Counted from the first letter of the stretch, positions 7,206 to 13,643 are shown. The stretch: DNA of 58,872 nucleotides from JBEKTY01 sp049515555 (GCA_049515555.1 JBEKTY010000028.1:1-58872), one strand, 5' to 3'. Numbers and translations: made by a program. Notes: a model not told the origin generated them from the sequence alone.

Positions 7206-8900
7206 ATGAAAGGGAACGGCCCCGTGTTAAGTCGCTTGCGGCTCCTTGGAGGATTGCTGCTGGTGCTTGGTGGCACGGGTAGGTCTTCCGCTGCGGAGCC
7301 GCGTTCCACGCTGCCCCCGTCCGGCCAGCCCGAGGCTATTGCCCAGCCTTCCGTCGTCCGTCGTCCGTCGTCCGTCGTAACTGGGCCCCAGCCCGGCCAG
7401 CCCGAGGCGATTGCCCAGCTCAAGGGGCTGGGCGGCCGCTTCTTGGCCAAGGGCCACAAGGCAAGCTGGTCACCCGATGGCGGCCGGATCGTGTTTGGTG
7501 ATGCCGAGGGGCTGAATGTCATCGACCTGAGCAGCGGTAGGATCCACCGCTTGGCAAAGCCTGGCAAAGACCCTGCCTGGGGCCCCGGCGACGGCCGGGC
7601 AATCGCCTATGCCGCCGGGGATGGCAACGCCGATGAAATCTGGTTGGTGGCGGCCGCCGGCGGGATCCCCCGCAAGCTCGCCGCCGGCAGCTTTCCAACC
7701 TGGTCCGCAGACGGCAAGAGGCTCTTCTTTTTCTCGCAGGCCAAATCGAAGCTCCAGTCGATTCGCGTGGGCGGCGCGGACGCCTCGGTGAGCGACTGCC
7801 TGGCCGTTTCCGGCCGGTGCCCGGCGCCATCTCCGGATGGCAGTCAGGTGGCGTACCGCTCGGGCAAACAACTGCTGGTCATCGACCGCAACAGCGGCAA
7901 GGCCCTTCGCACCTGGCCCGTCGCATCCGCGGCCGACTGCCTCCTGGGCTGGTCGCCCGACGGCAAGCGCCTCGCTTTCGGCGACCAGGGGAGCGGCCAG
8001 TCCGGGGGCCTGTGGTTGCTCGACATCGAGAGGAACCAGGCCGTGCGGGTGGCCCTCGGGCCGGTGACGATGCCCGCCTGGTCCCCGGACCAGTCGAGGT
8101 TGGCCTTTGATCTGAACCTGCCGAGCGGTCCGCAGATCTGGACGATCGAGACCAAGAACATGAACGTCGAGGAGTTGCCCCCGCTGGCCATGGCCACGGA
8201 TCGTTCGACCGTGCCGGAGGCCGCGGCCGAGCTCGTTGGCCCCCTGCACCGGCCCGGCGAGAAACTGACCTGTCTCGATCTCGGGCGATTCGCCAATCGA
8301 AAATGCGCGGAGACGACGGGGCATCAGCAAGGAAACCATCTGAAAGAACTGCCCCGGGGCGAGCAGACGTTCGCGGGCGTGAAGTTCCGTATCGGCGACT
8401 CAGTAGTCCAACTGGGCAGTACGCGTTGGTCTGAGGCCCCGGTCAAGGTGGAAGGAATCCCGGTCCGCAGGCGGATCGTCAAGCTTTACATCCTGCACGC
8501 CACGCAGTTTGGCGGGGCACAATTCCAGGTGCCCGACGGCATGACCATCGCACAGTACCGGGTCCGCTACGAGGATGGCAGCGACGTGCTGATTCCCGTC
8601 GTCAGCGGCCAGGACGTTCGCGACTGGTGGTGCAATGACTGCGGGAAGCCGGTCACACGGGGGCAAGTGGTGTGGGCCGGACGGAACGAGGCCGTCCAGC
8701 CGCGTAACAGCTATCTTCGCCTGTACCTTTCCGTCTGGGAAAACCCCCACCCCGAGAGGGCTGTTGCCGGCATCGACTACATCTCGCGGATGACCGCCGC
8801 CGCGCCGTTCTGCGTGGCGATGACCGTGGAAGAGCCCGCGGTGCGGGCTGCCGTCGCGACCGGCGGCGCCAGTTCCACGCAAGGCCCAAGGCGGCCATGA
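7206..8900 (+). CDS. Secreted PD40/TolB-like beta-propeller protein
   Basis: A 564-residue secreted protein. A signal peptide covers about 1-30. A propeller of about six PD40/WD40-like blades follows (HKASWSPDGGRIVFGDAEG, FPTWSADGKRLFFFSQ, CPAPSPDGSQVAYRS, LGWSPDGKRLAFGD, MPAWSPDQSRLAFDL), residues about 80-310. The last ~200 residues form a second domain (FAGVKFRIGDSVVQLGS, YRVRYEDGSDVLIPVVSG, RDWW). That domain is also found at the C-terminus of the beta-helix protein at 48574-51525. The N-terminal linker holds two copies of GQPEAIAQ around four perfect CCGTCGT heptamers. The start is ATG 7206. It is probably a cell-surface binding or scaffold protein; no enzymatic motif is visible. Confidence 0.82.
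   Translation: MKGNGPVLSRLRLLGGLLLVLGGTGRSSAAEPRSTLPPSGQPEAIAQPSVVRRPSSVVTGPQPGQPEAIAQLKGLGGRFLAKGHKASWSPDGGRIVFGDAEGLNVIDLSSGRIHRLAKPGKDPAWGPGDGRAIAYAAGDGNADEIWLVAAAGGIPRKLAAGSFPTWSADGKRLFFFSQAKSKLQSIRVGGADASVSDCLAVSGRCPAPSPDGSQVAYRSGKQLLVIDRNSGKALRTWPVASAADCLLGWSPDGKRLAFGDQGSGQSGGLWLLDIERNQAVRVALGPVTMPAWSPDQSRLAFDLNLPSGPQIWTIETKNMNVEELPPLAMATDRSTVPEAAAELVGPLHRPGEKLTCLDLGRFANRKCAETTGHQQGNHLKELPRGEQTFAGVKFRIGDSVVQLGSTRWSEAPVKVEGIPVRRRIVKLYILHATQFGGAQFQVPDGMTIAQYRVRYEDGSDVLIPVVSGQDVRDWWCNDCGKPVTRGQVVWAGRNEAVQPRNSYLRLYLSVWENPHPERAVAGIDYISRMTAAAPFCVAMTVEEPAVRAAVATGGASSTQGPRRP
7351..7378 (+). repeat. Four tandem CCGTCGT heptamers inside a CDS
   Basis: Four perfect copies of a 7-nt unit lie at 7351-7378 within the linker of the PD40 protein. 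They are flanked by two ~26-bp direct repeats (CCGGCCAGCCCGAGGC, at about 7321 and 7396). Seven is not a multiple of three, so gain or loss of one unit would shift the frame. Confidence 0.8.
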
Positions 8901-8927
8901 AAACCGTGACTGGCCCGGTTAGGAACC

Positions 8928-9064
8928 GCGAAAGAACAACCTGGGCAGATTCCAGCAACGGTGGCACGTCCCTGAGCGTAGCGAAGGGCGTGGTCTTTCG
9001 CACCTCGCCACGCCCTTCGTCCCTCAGGGCGTGCCACCCTAACTGGTCAACTTATTTCTTCGCG
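8928..9064. repeat. MITE-like element, copy 1 of 2
   Basis: About 137 bp with terminal inverted repeats (CGCGAAAGAACAA and TTATTTCTTCGCG) enclose an internal palindrome (GGTGGCACGTCCCTGAGCG with CCCTCAGGGCGTGCCACC, and GAAGGGCGTGG with CCACGCCCTTC). A second copy, about 90 % identical over the core by eye, lies at 32439-32576. There is no open frame, so it is a non-autonomous mobile or REP-like element. Confidence 0.8.
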
Positions 9065-9259
9065 GCGACCCCGATTGCATGGCTACCGGGGGCCAAGGGC
9101 CGGCATATTCCGCAGAATCCGCAAAGTCCACGCAGGCGGCATGCCGATAGAGAGATGAGTTTCGCCGCGCCGGACTTGCCGCTCGGCTCCGGCCGCCGTA
9201 TAATCGGCCGTTGACTCCTTTTCCGGATCGTTGCGGACCCTGGCATAAGGGTGCAGGCG

Positions 9260-9724
9260 ATGGCAAGGTTTCGAGTTGGGCAATGGCTCTGGGCCGCGGG
9301 CTTCGTGCTCCTGTCGGCCCTGCCGGGATACGCCCAGGGCGTCGGCACCCCCTATGGCGCCCCTAATCCGGCGCTGAGTCCCTGGTTGAACCTGTACCAG
9401 AAACAGGGCGGGCCGCTGGATCCCTACCACATGTTCGTCCAACCGCAAATGCAACTGCGGGATACCGTGCAACAGCAGCAGATGAACCTCCAGCGGCAGA
9501 CGGCCGGCATGTCAGCCCTGGGGCAGCGTGTCTCGCAGATCGCGGATGACCGTAACCGGCAGGTATCGCCTACGGGCGTGGGGGCCGGTTTCATGAACCA
9601 CGGACGCTACTTCGGCATACCAGCGTCCGGGGCCACGCACCCCGCTGGGGTTGGTCACGGCGCCACGACGGGCCGCCGTACTTGGACTCCGCCGCCGGCC
9701 CAGTCTGGCGGGACCGCTCGCTGA
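9260..9724 (+). CDS. Small secreted Gln/Gly/Pro-rich protein, unknown function
   Basis: A 154-residue protein that I do not assign to a named family. Residues 1-24 form a signal peptide (RVGQWLWAAGFVLLSALPGYAQ). Then come a Pro/Tyr/Gly-rich stretch (YGAPNPALSPWLNLYQKQGG), a Gln-rich segment likely to be helical (TVQQQQMNLQRQTAGM), and a Gly/Ala/Thr-rich low-complexity tail. I chose the ATG at 9260; a GTG at 9251 is in the same frame. It stands alone between two repeat elements. Short secreted proteins of this type recur in planctomycete genomes, but nothing here shows its role. Confidence 0.65.
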   Translation: MARFRVGQWLWAAGFVLLSALPGYAQGVGTPYGAPNPALSPWLNLYQKQGGPLDPYHMFVQPQMQLRDTVQQQQMNLQRQTAGMSALGQRVSQIADDRNRQVSPTGVGAGFMNHGRYFGIPASGATHPAGVGHGATTGRRTWTPPPAQSGGTAR

Positions 9725-9764
9725 TCCCGCACGCGGCACTCAGATAGTCTCTGTTGCGGGCATG

Positions 9765-9846
9765 GTAGGGTGTGTCGAGCGCAGAAAAGCCCCCCAGAAT
9801 CCGCGAAAAACTGGCGGTGAGGCTCGCTCCGCTCGACCCACCCTAC
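9765..9846. repeat. GTAGGGTGGGTCGAGCG inverted-repeat element
   Basis: Arms TAGGGTGTGTCGAGCG (9766-9781) and CGCTCGACCCACCCTAC (9830-9846) enclose ~48 bp. The left half, including CGAGCGCAGAAAAGCCCC and CCAGAA, recurs at about 12408-12437, and further traces (GGTGGGTCGAGCG, GGCGGGTCGAGC) lie at about 12501 and 13780. It lies just downstream of the PEP-CTERM gene at 9850-10719 and of the small secreted gene. Confidence 0.75.
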
Positions 9847-9849
9847 AAG

Positions 9850-10719
9850 CTATGCAGCTAAACGCTTGGAGCGGCAGGCTTCAGCCTGCGGAAGCGATAT
9901 CACCCACGGCTCGTCAATTTCGGACTCAGCGTCCAAGACAGCCCGAGCGTTAGCACGGCGGCGCCGCGCGAGGCAGAGCAGACCCATTCCGGCCAGGCCG
10001 AAAATTATCATGACCAGCGACGCAGGCTCAGGAACGCCGCTCGGGGCTAGTGCCTGTGACTGGGAAACGGCGCCGCTGTCCAACAGACCCACGTTGGTGG
10101 CAGCATACGCCGTTGCGTCGGTGACAAAGAATATGTCCGCCGAATAGTCGTTCCGGCCGCTTGCGCTATTGACGGAGCTATTGAGGTAAGTGCCCTGGTT
10201 GCCTGATTCCCACGTAATGCTGATGCCCGCCCCGGAACTCGCGGCAGCCCGGCTCAAGAAGAGCGGATACCCGTCTGCCCAGTCGGGCGCCAAGGGAGCA
10301 GCGGTTGACGAGCCGGTTCCGTACGCGCCCGTGTCGCTAATCGTGACCCCCAGCCAGGGATTGCTAAGGCTGCCGATAGTGGCCCTGGCGAGGTCGCTCA
10401 CACCGCCGGTCCTGGTGAAAAGGTAGTTGAAGCCCAGCGTGCCATCTGCCGGATTCTGGTACACTGTGCTGGTCACCGTCCCGTCAATGTCACCAATATC
10501 CGTGACGAAGTTGCTAGTGAGGGTACCGACACTGGTGTAAGACGCAAAGGGACTGCTGGTCGAATAGGGGCTGGGCGCAAGCGAAGTGCCCGGCCGCCCC
10601 TGCTCCCCGCCCGGCGCCAGAACACCCCCGAAGCAATGGGCAGCAATGAGCACCAAGGTGGCCGCAGCCCCGAGCGTCCCCACAAGTTTCGTGGCTGCCA
10701 CTGAAATCCCGTTCTTCAT
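9850..10719 (-). CDS. PEP-CTERM surface protein with extended C-terminal tail
   Basis: A 289-residue secreted protein, a paralogue of the product of 11339-12094 (shared GTLGFNYLFTRTGG, NPWLGVTIS, GAYGTGSST, NVGLLDSG). The ATG at 10719 follows AAAGAGGGCGG, and a hydrophobic signal segment covers about 10-35. The PEP-CTERM signal (VPEP, LVMIIFGLAGMGLLCLA, RRRR) is followed by about 30 further residues, whereas relatives end within a few residues of the Arg run. The DNA for the tail contains the palindrome GGCAGGCTTCAGCCTGC, so the extra tail looks like read-through into a repeat. The shared cassette terminator is absent. Whether exosortase still processes it is uncertain. Confidence 0.85.
   Translation of the reverse strand: MKNGISVAATKLVGTLGAAATLVLIAAHCFGGVLAPGGEQGRPGTSLAPSPYSTSSPFASYTSVGTLTSNFVTDIGDIDGTVTSTVYQNPADGTLGFNYLFTRTGGVSDLARATIGSLSNPWLGVTISDTGAYGTGSSTAAPLAPDWADGYPLFLSRAAASSGAGISITWESGNQGTYLNSSVNSASGRNDYSADIFFVTDATAYAATNVGLLDSGAVSQSQALAPSGVPEPASLVMIIFGLAGMGLLCLARRRRANARAVLDAESEIDEPWVISLPQAEACRSKRLAA
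9873..9889. repeat. GGCAGGCTTCAGCCTGC palindrome inside a CDS tail
   Basis: The motif GCAGGCTTCAGCCTGC is an imperfect-centre palindrome of the kind found scattered between genes in planctomycetes. Here it lies inside the last codons of the PEP-CTERM gene at 9850-10719 and encodes part of its unusual tail. Confidence 0.6.
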
Positions 10720-10844
10720 GGGCCGCCCTCTTTCTTTGTTCGCACGCAACGGGAAACCCCCGCACAAGACCCTAATCAGAGTTTGCGACTTCGCCCTCAA
10801 CGGCGCAACCCGCGCCGCCTCGGCGACCTATGCCTATAATTTCG
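10720..10844 (-). promoter_or_regulatory. Conserved 5' leader (block-2 form) of a PEP-CTERM gene
   Basis: Read on the minus strand, the transcript from the promoter at 10845-10872 passes GCGGCGCGGGTTGCGCCGTTGAGGGC, then GAAGTCGCAAACTCTGATTAGGG, then GGGGTTTCCCGTTGCG, then AACAAAG before the start. This matches block 2 of the full leader at 1485-1692 and of the leader at 13380-13562. Block 1 appears deleted by a join at GCGGCGCGGG. Confidence 0.55.
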
Positions 10845-10925
10845 AATATATCAACTTTGACCGTCCGGTCAATCATTTGGCAGGCTTTTTTCGAGGATTC
10901 TCGAGACTCACAACGCCCGTTATGC
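10845..10925 (-). promoter_or_regulatory. PEP-CTERM cassette promoter, copy 3
   Basis: On the minus strand a candidate -35 TTGACC (10867-10872) and a candidate -10 TATATT (10845-10850) are separated by 16 nt. They follow the conserved TCCTCGAAAAAAGCCTGCCAAATGA block. It reads toward the gene starting at 10719. Confidence 0.75.
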
Positions 10926-10983
10926 CATACACAGACGGGCTAGAGACCACCCACGGATATGGTAGCCACGGATTGAACTGGAG

Positions 10984-11162
10984 TTTTGCAAATTGGGGTG
11001 AGGATGGCAAAAGTGGTCCCCCTCTCCCGCCGGGAGAGGGCCGGGGTGAGGGGAACCTGCGTTGGGCACGAAAAATGGAGAAGCAGGATCCTCACCCATT
11101 TCCCCTCACCCTAACCCTCTCCCGGAGGGAGAGGGGACCGACCAATCCGCAATTTGCAAAAG
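10984..11162. repeat. Nested inverted-repeat element (CCCTCTCCC / GGGAGAGGG family)
   Basis: Outer ends TTTTGCAAATTG (10984-10995) and CAATTTGCAAAA (11151-11162) frame an inner inverted repeat at 11016-11138. Each ~38-nt inner arm is itself a hairpin: CCCTCTCCCGCCGGGAGAGGG followed by CCGGGGTGAGGGG, mirrored by CCCCTCACCCTAACCCTCTCCCGGAGGGAGAGGGG (split here over two halves). It is a REP-doublet-like, non-coding element upstream of a PEP-CTERM promoter. Confidence 0.8.
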
Positions 11163-11164
11163 CC

Positions 11165-11265
11165 CGGATTGAACACGGAAGAAACACGGAAGGGAACGAT
11201 CTGTTCTCTCGTTTGGCCCATGCCCGGCCGTCCTTTCCGTGTTCAATCCGTGTTTCATCCGTGGC
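11165..11265 (+). repeat. CGGATTGAACACGGAA dispersed repeat, copy 1
   Basis: About 100 bp starting CGGATTGAACACGGAAGAAACACGG and ending CCGTGTTCAATCCGTG with an internal TCTGTTCTCTC and GCCCGGCCGTCC. The same element in reverse orientation lies at 54127-54229, and fragments occur at about 10968 and 12371-12399. Its ends are complementary, so it can fold back on itself. No coding capacity. Confidence 0.75.
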
Positions 11266-11283
11266 CAGCAGGGGGCGCAAAAG

Positions 11284-11311
11284 CAAACCCGCCCCAAGGG
11301 TGGCGGGTTTG
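11284..11311 (-). terminator. Shared PEP-CTERM cassette terminator, copy 2
   Basis: A 10-bp stem (11284-11293 with 11302-11311; CAAACCCGCC pairing) is followed on the minus strand by CTTTTGCGCCCCC. It lies 28 nt beyond the stop of 11339-12094 and shares stem and flanks with the terminators at 1210-1245 and 12645-12672. Confidence 0.8.
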
Positions 11312-11338
11312 TGTGGTTCTTGGCAGTTCGGAAACGGC

Positions 11339-12094
11339 CTAAGCGGGCTTACGGCGACGCCACACCAAGCCGACCAGGCCCATGCCGGCGAGCCCGAACA
11401 GGGCGACGAGCCCGGTGGGCTCGGGAACGCTGCTCGGGGCTAGTGCGAATGCCCGGGAAACGTCGCCGCTGTCCAATAGGCCCACGTTAGTCCTGCCATA
11501 GGTTTTTGCATTGGTGACAACGAATATGTCCGCCGAATGGTCAGAGGGGCTATCGAGTAAAGTGCCCTGGTCGCCTTGTAGCCATGTAATGGCGATGCCG
11601 GAACCCGAAAGAGCTTCGCTCAAGGTGATCGGATACCCATCCGTCCAACTCGGAGTGCCACCACCAGTCGTTGACGAGCCAGTTCCGTAGGCGCCCGCGT
11701 TGCTTATCGTAACCCCCAGCCAGGGGTTGGTAGCACTGCTACCGATAGTAGCCGCGGCGAGGTCGCTCCCACCGCCGGTCCTGGTGAAAAGGTAATTAAA
11801 GCCCAGCGTGCCATCCGTCTGATTCTCGTACACTGTGCTGGTCACCGATCCGAATATGCCACCATACGGAATGAACGTGCTATTGAGGGTTTCGACACTG
11901 GTGTAAGAAGACGAAAAGGGATTGGTGGTCGAATAACCCGTGCCCGTAAGCCCTTCGTCCGGCCGCACCAGAGCCCCGCCCGGAGGGAGAGGGATAGCAT
12001 CCGCGAAGCAAGGCGCAGCAATGAGCGCCAACATGGCCACGGCCCCCAGCATCGCCGCTAGTCTCCTAGCTACCATCGGCATATTGGTGTTCAT
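11339..12094 (-). CDS. PEP-CTERM sorting-domain surface protein
   Basis: A 251-residue secreted protein, paralogous along its whole length to the product of 9850-10719 (DGTLGFNYLFTRTGG, NPWLGVTIS, SADIFVVTNA, NVGLLDSG). A signal peptide covers residues 1-32 (hydrophobic core LAAMLGAVAMLALIAAPCF). The C-terminus is VPEP, LVALFGLAGMGLVGL, WRRRK. The ATG at 12094 overlaps the stop of a 25-codon upstream frame (ATGA), and AAAGAAGG lies 7 nt upstream. The promoter is at 12178-12205 and the shared terminator at 11284-11311. A probable exosortase substrate; ligand unknown. Confidence 0.88.
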   Translation of the reverse strand: MNTNMPMVARRLAAMLGAVAMLALIAAPCFADAIPLPPGGALVRPDEGLTGTGYSTTNPFSSSYTSVETLNSTFIPYGGIFGSVTSTVYENQTDGTLGFNYLFTRTGGGSDLAAATIGSSATNPWLGVTISNAGAYGTGSSTTGGGTPSWTDGYPITLSEALSGSGIAITWLQGDQGTLLDSPSDHSADIFVVTNAKTYGRTNVGLLDSGDVSRAFALAPSSVPEPTGLVALFGLAGMGLVGLVWRRRKPA

Positions 12095-12168
12095 GGGATA
12101 CCTTCTTTCTTTGCTGGGTAGCCTTGCGGATCGGGTGTGCCCGGCGCCGCTCGGCCACCGATGTTCAT
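12091..12168 (-). CDS. Candidate leader peptide overlapping a PEP-CTERM start
   Basis: A 25-codon frame in the leader, ATG at 12168, with product containing GGRAAPGTPDPQGY. Its TGA overlaps the ATG of the PEP-CTERM gene in an ATGA junction. The GRAA-G-P-PQG pattern is shared with the 39-codon frame at 1493-1612. If translated it would couple ribosome flow to the downstream gene. Only sequence pattern supports it; no strong ribosome binding site is visible. Confidence 0.3.
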   Translation of the reverse strand: MNIGGRAAPGTPDPQGYPAKKEGIP

Positions 12169-12177
12169 GCCATCGAG

Positions 12178-12262
12178 TATATATCCGGTGCGACCTTGCC
12201 GTCAATCATTTTGCGGGCATTTTTCGAGGACTTCCCATACTCGCAATCCCATTGCGCAAACA
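12178..12262 (-). promoter_or_regulatory. PEP-CTERM cassette promoter, copy 4
   Basis: On the minus strand: GGGATTGCGAGTATGGGAAG, then CCTCGAAAAATGCCCGCAAAATGA, a candidate -35 TTGACG (12200-12205), a 16-nt spacer and a candidate -10 TATATA (12178-12183). It drives the gene at 11339-12094 through a short block-1 leader (GGCCGAGCGGCGCCGGGCACACCCG, then CCGCAAGGC). Confidence 0.75.
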
Positions 12263-12274
12263 GGCAGGAACCGG

Positions 12275-12360
12275 GGGGGGCGGGAGGAAGGCGGAGGGTG
12301 AAAGGCGGAAGGCGGAGGGAGGAGGGCGGAAGGGGGAGGGCGGAGGGCGGAAGGCGGAAA
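12275..12360 (-). repeat. Low-complexity purine/pyrimidine array next to promoter copy 4
   Basis: GGGCGGGAGGAAGGCGGAGGG-type units on the + strand, the complement of the CCTTCCGCC arrays at 1-150 and about 1336-1378. It lies directly upstream of the minus-strand promoter block, the same relative position as in the two other cases. Confidence 0.8.
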
Positions 12361-12545
12361 TGGGGGTGGCCACGGATTGAACACGGAAGAAACACGGATA
12401 AAGGGGGTAGGGTCGAGCGCAGAAAAGCCCCACCAGAAATGGGTGAGATTCGCGCTATTGCGATGGTCCGCCGGGGGGCGGATTTTGCCAAGGGTGTAAG
12501 GTGGGTCGAGCGCAGCGGCGATGCGTAGCCGCCCACGGGCCCGCC

Positions 12546-12628
12546 AAGGTAGCAGGCACACTCCGTGTGCCGTCCGCTGAAGCGGAAAAAGGCATGGCGG
12601 ACGGCACACGGAGTGTGCCTGCTACCTT
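12546..12628. repeat. Perfect 32-bp inverted repeat with 19-nt loop
   Basis: Left arm 12546-12577 (AAGGTAGCAGGCACACTCCG, then TGTGCCGTCCGC) is the exact complement of the right arm 12597-12628. It lies just downstream of the terminator of 12702-13379. Two arms this long without a mismatch suggest recent mobility or active correction. No coding potential. Confidence 0.9.
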
Positions 12629-12644
12629 CCGGGGGCGCAAAAGC

Positions 12645-12672
12645 AAACCCGCGCCATCGGTGGCGCGGGTTT
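12645..12672 (-). terminator. Shared PEP-CTERM cassette terminator, copy 3
   Basis: An 11-bp stem AAACCCGCGCC (12645-12655 with 12662-12672) is followed on the minus strand by GCTTTTGCGCCCCC, 30 nt after the stop of 12702-13379. It is nearly identical, including flanks, to the terminator at 1210-1245. Confidence 0.85.
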
Positions 12673-12701
12673 TTGTGGTTTCTTGACAACTCGGAAGCGG
12701 C

Positions 12702-13379
12702 CTAGGCGGGCTTGCGGCGACGCCACACCAAGCCGACCAGCCCCATCCCGGCCAAGCCGAACATGGCGACCAACGACGTGGGCTCGGGGACAACATCGAG
12801 GTCCGACCAGAAGACACCCGTGTCGCCCGTGGGCAAGTACGAAGCAAGGGAGTAGCCGTTAACCGAAGCGTCGTCGGTCCGTGACTCGCCCACTTGATAC
12901 GGCTGGTTTTCAAGAATGTAGGTCCAGGTTGTGGCGGGGTCGCCACCGAAGAGATCTTGGACAGCGCTTACGGTGTCGGTGGAATTTGTGTCGGTGATAA
13001 ACCCGACATTGCCATTGCCCGAGGCTAAGGAGTTGTTAATCGTCCCAAACGCGTCGCTGATGGCCCACGTACCTGCCAGTTGCGGGGTTCCCTCCTGCCA
13101 CGTTACTGGCGTCCCGATTGGCTTTCCATTGCCGTCCAAACTCCCGAACTCGAGCAGAATAGTTGGGGCGCCCGCATTTAGGCCCGCCACGTCAACGTAC
13201 GCGTAGGGATCACCCTGCCATCCGTGCCCAGTGCGGTCCGGTTCGGGGTTAGCAACGTCAAATACGTTGTTGAACGAATCAATCACATAAATCGTGTCGG
13301 AATAGGTCGCGTCTGCCCGGGCGGCCGCCGGCAGAGCGAGCACGAGGCCAACCAACAACACCAACGGCAGGTACTTCAT
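12702..13379 (-). CDS. PEP-CTERM sorting-domain surface protein
   Basis: A 225-residue secreted protein. A signal peptide covers residues 1-20 (MKYLPLVLLVGLVLALPAAA). The body is Gly/Asn/Asp-rich and beta-like, without a recognised fold. The C-terminal PEP-CTERM signal (VPEP, LVAMFGLAGMGLVGL, WRRRK) is almost the same as in 11339-12094, although the bodies differ, so the tail has been shuffled between genes. The ATG at 13379 follows AAAGGAGAAG. Promoter at 13563-13590, leader with both blocks, terminator at 12645-12672. Role unknown. Confidence 0.87.
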   Translation of the reverse strand: MKYLPLVLLVGLVLALPAAARADATYSDTIYVIDSFNNVFDVANPEPDRTGHGWQGDPYAYVDVAGLNAGAPTILLEFGSLDGNGKPIGTPVTWQEGTPQLAGTWAISDAFGTINNSLASGNGNVGFITDTNSTDTVSAVQDLFGGDPATTWTYILENQPYQVGESRTDDASVNGYSLASYLPTGDTGVFWSDLDVVPEPTSLVAMFGLAGMGLVGLVWRRRKPA

Positions 13380-13562
13380 CGGACTTCTCCTTTGTTGCTG
13401 CGCGACGGGAAACCCCGGCACACGACCTTAATCACAGTTTGCGACTTCGCCAAACGGCCGCACACCCCGCGTCAAGAACAACCGCCCTGGTCTGCGTTCC
13501 AGCGTAGCCTTGCAGGTCGGGTACGCCCCGCGCCGCTTCGGCCACCGGCGTTCATGCTGTTG
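13380..13562 (-). promoter_or_regulatory. Conserved modular 5' leader (both blocks) of a PEP-CTERM gene
   Basis: On the minus strand: GGTGGCCGAAGCGGCGCGGGGCGTACCCG and CTGCAAGGC (block 1; given here in two parts because it exceeds a short motif), then CAGACCAGG, TTCTTGACGCGGGGTGTGC, GGCGAAGTCGCAAACTGTG and ATTAAGG (block 2), then GGGGTTTCCCGTCGCG and AACAAAGGAGAAG. It is clearly homologous to the leader at 1485-1692 although the two genes point in opposite directions and are 12 kb apart. Confidence 0.6.
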
Positions 13563-13643
13563 AGTATATCCGGTTCGACCCTGCCGTCAATGATTTTGGC
13601 GGGCGTTTTCGAGGTTTTTCGATACTCGCAATCCCATTGCGGA
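13563..13643 (-). promoter_or_regulatory. PEP-CTERM cassette promoter, copy 5
   Basis: On the minus strand: CGCAATGGGATTGCGAGTAT, CGAAAAACCTCGAAAACGCC, then a candidate -35 TTGACG (13585-13590), 16 nt, and a candidate -10 TATACT (13563-13568). This is the best match to a canonical sigma-70 promoter of the five copies. Between 13644 and 13907 I see only degenerate repeat traces and no gene. Confidence 0.78.
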
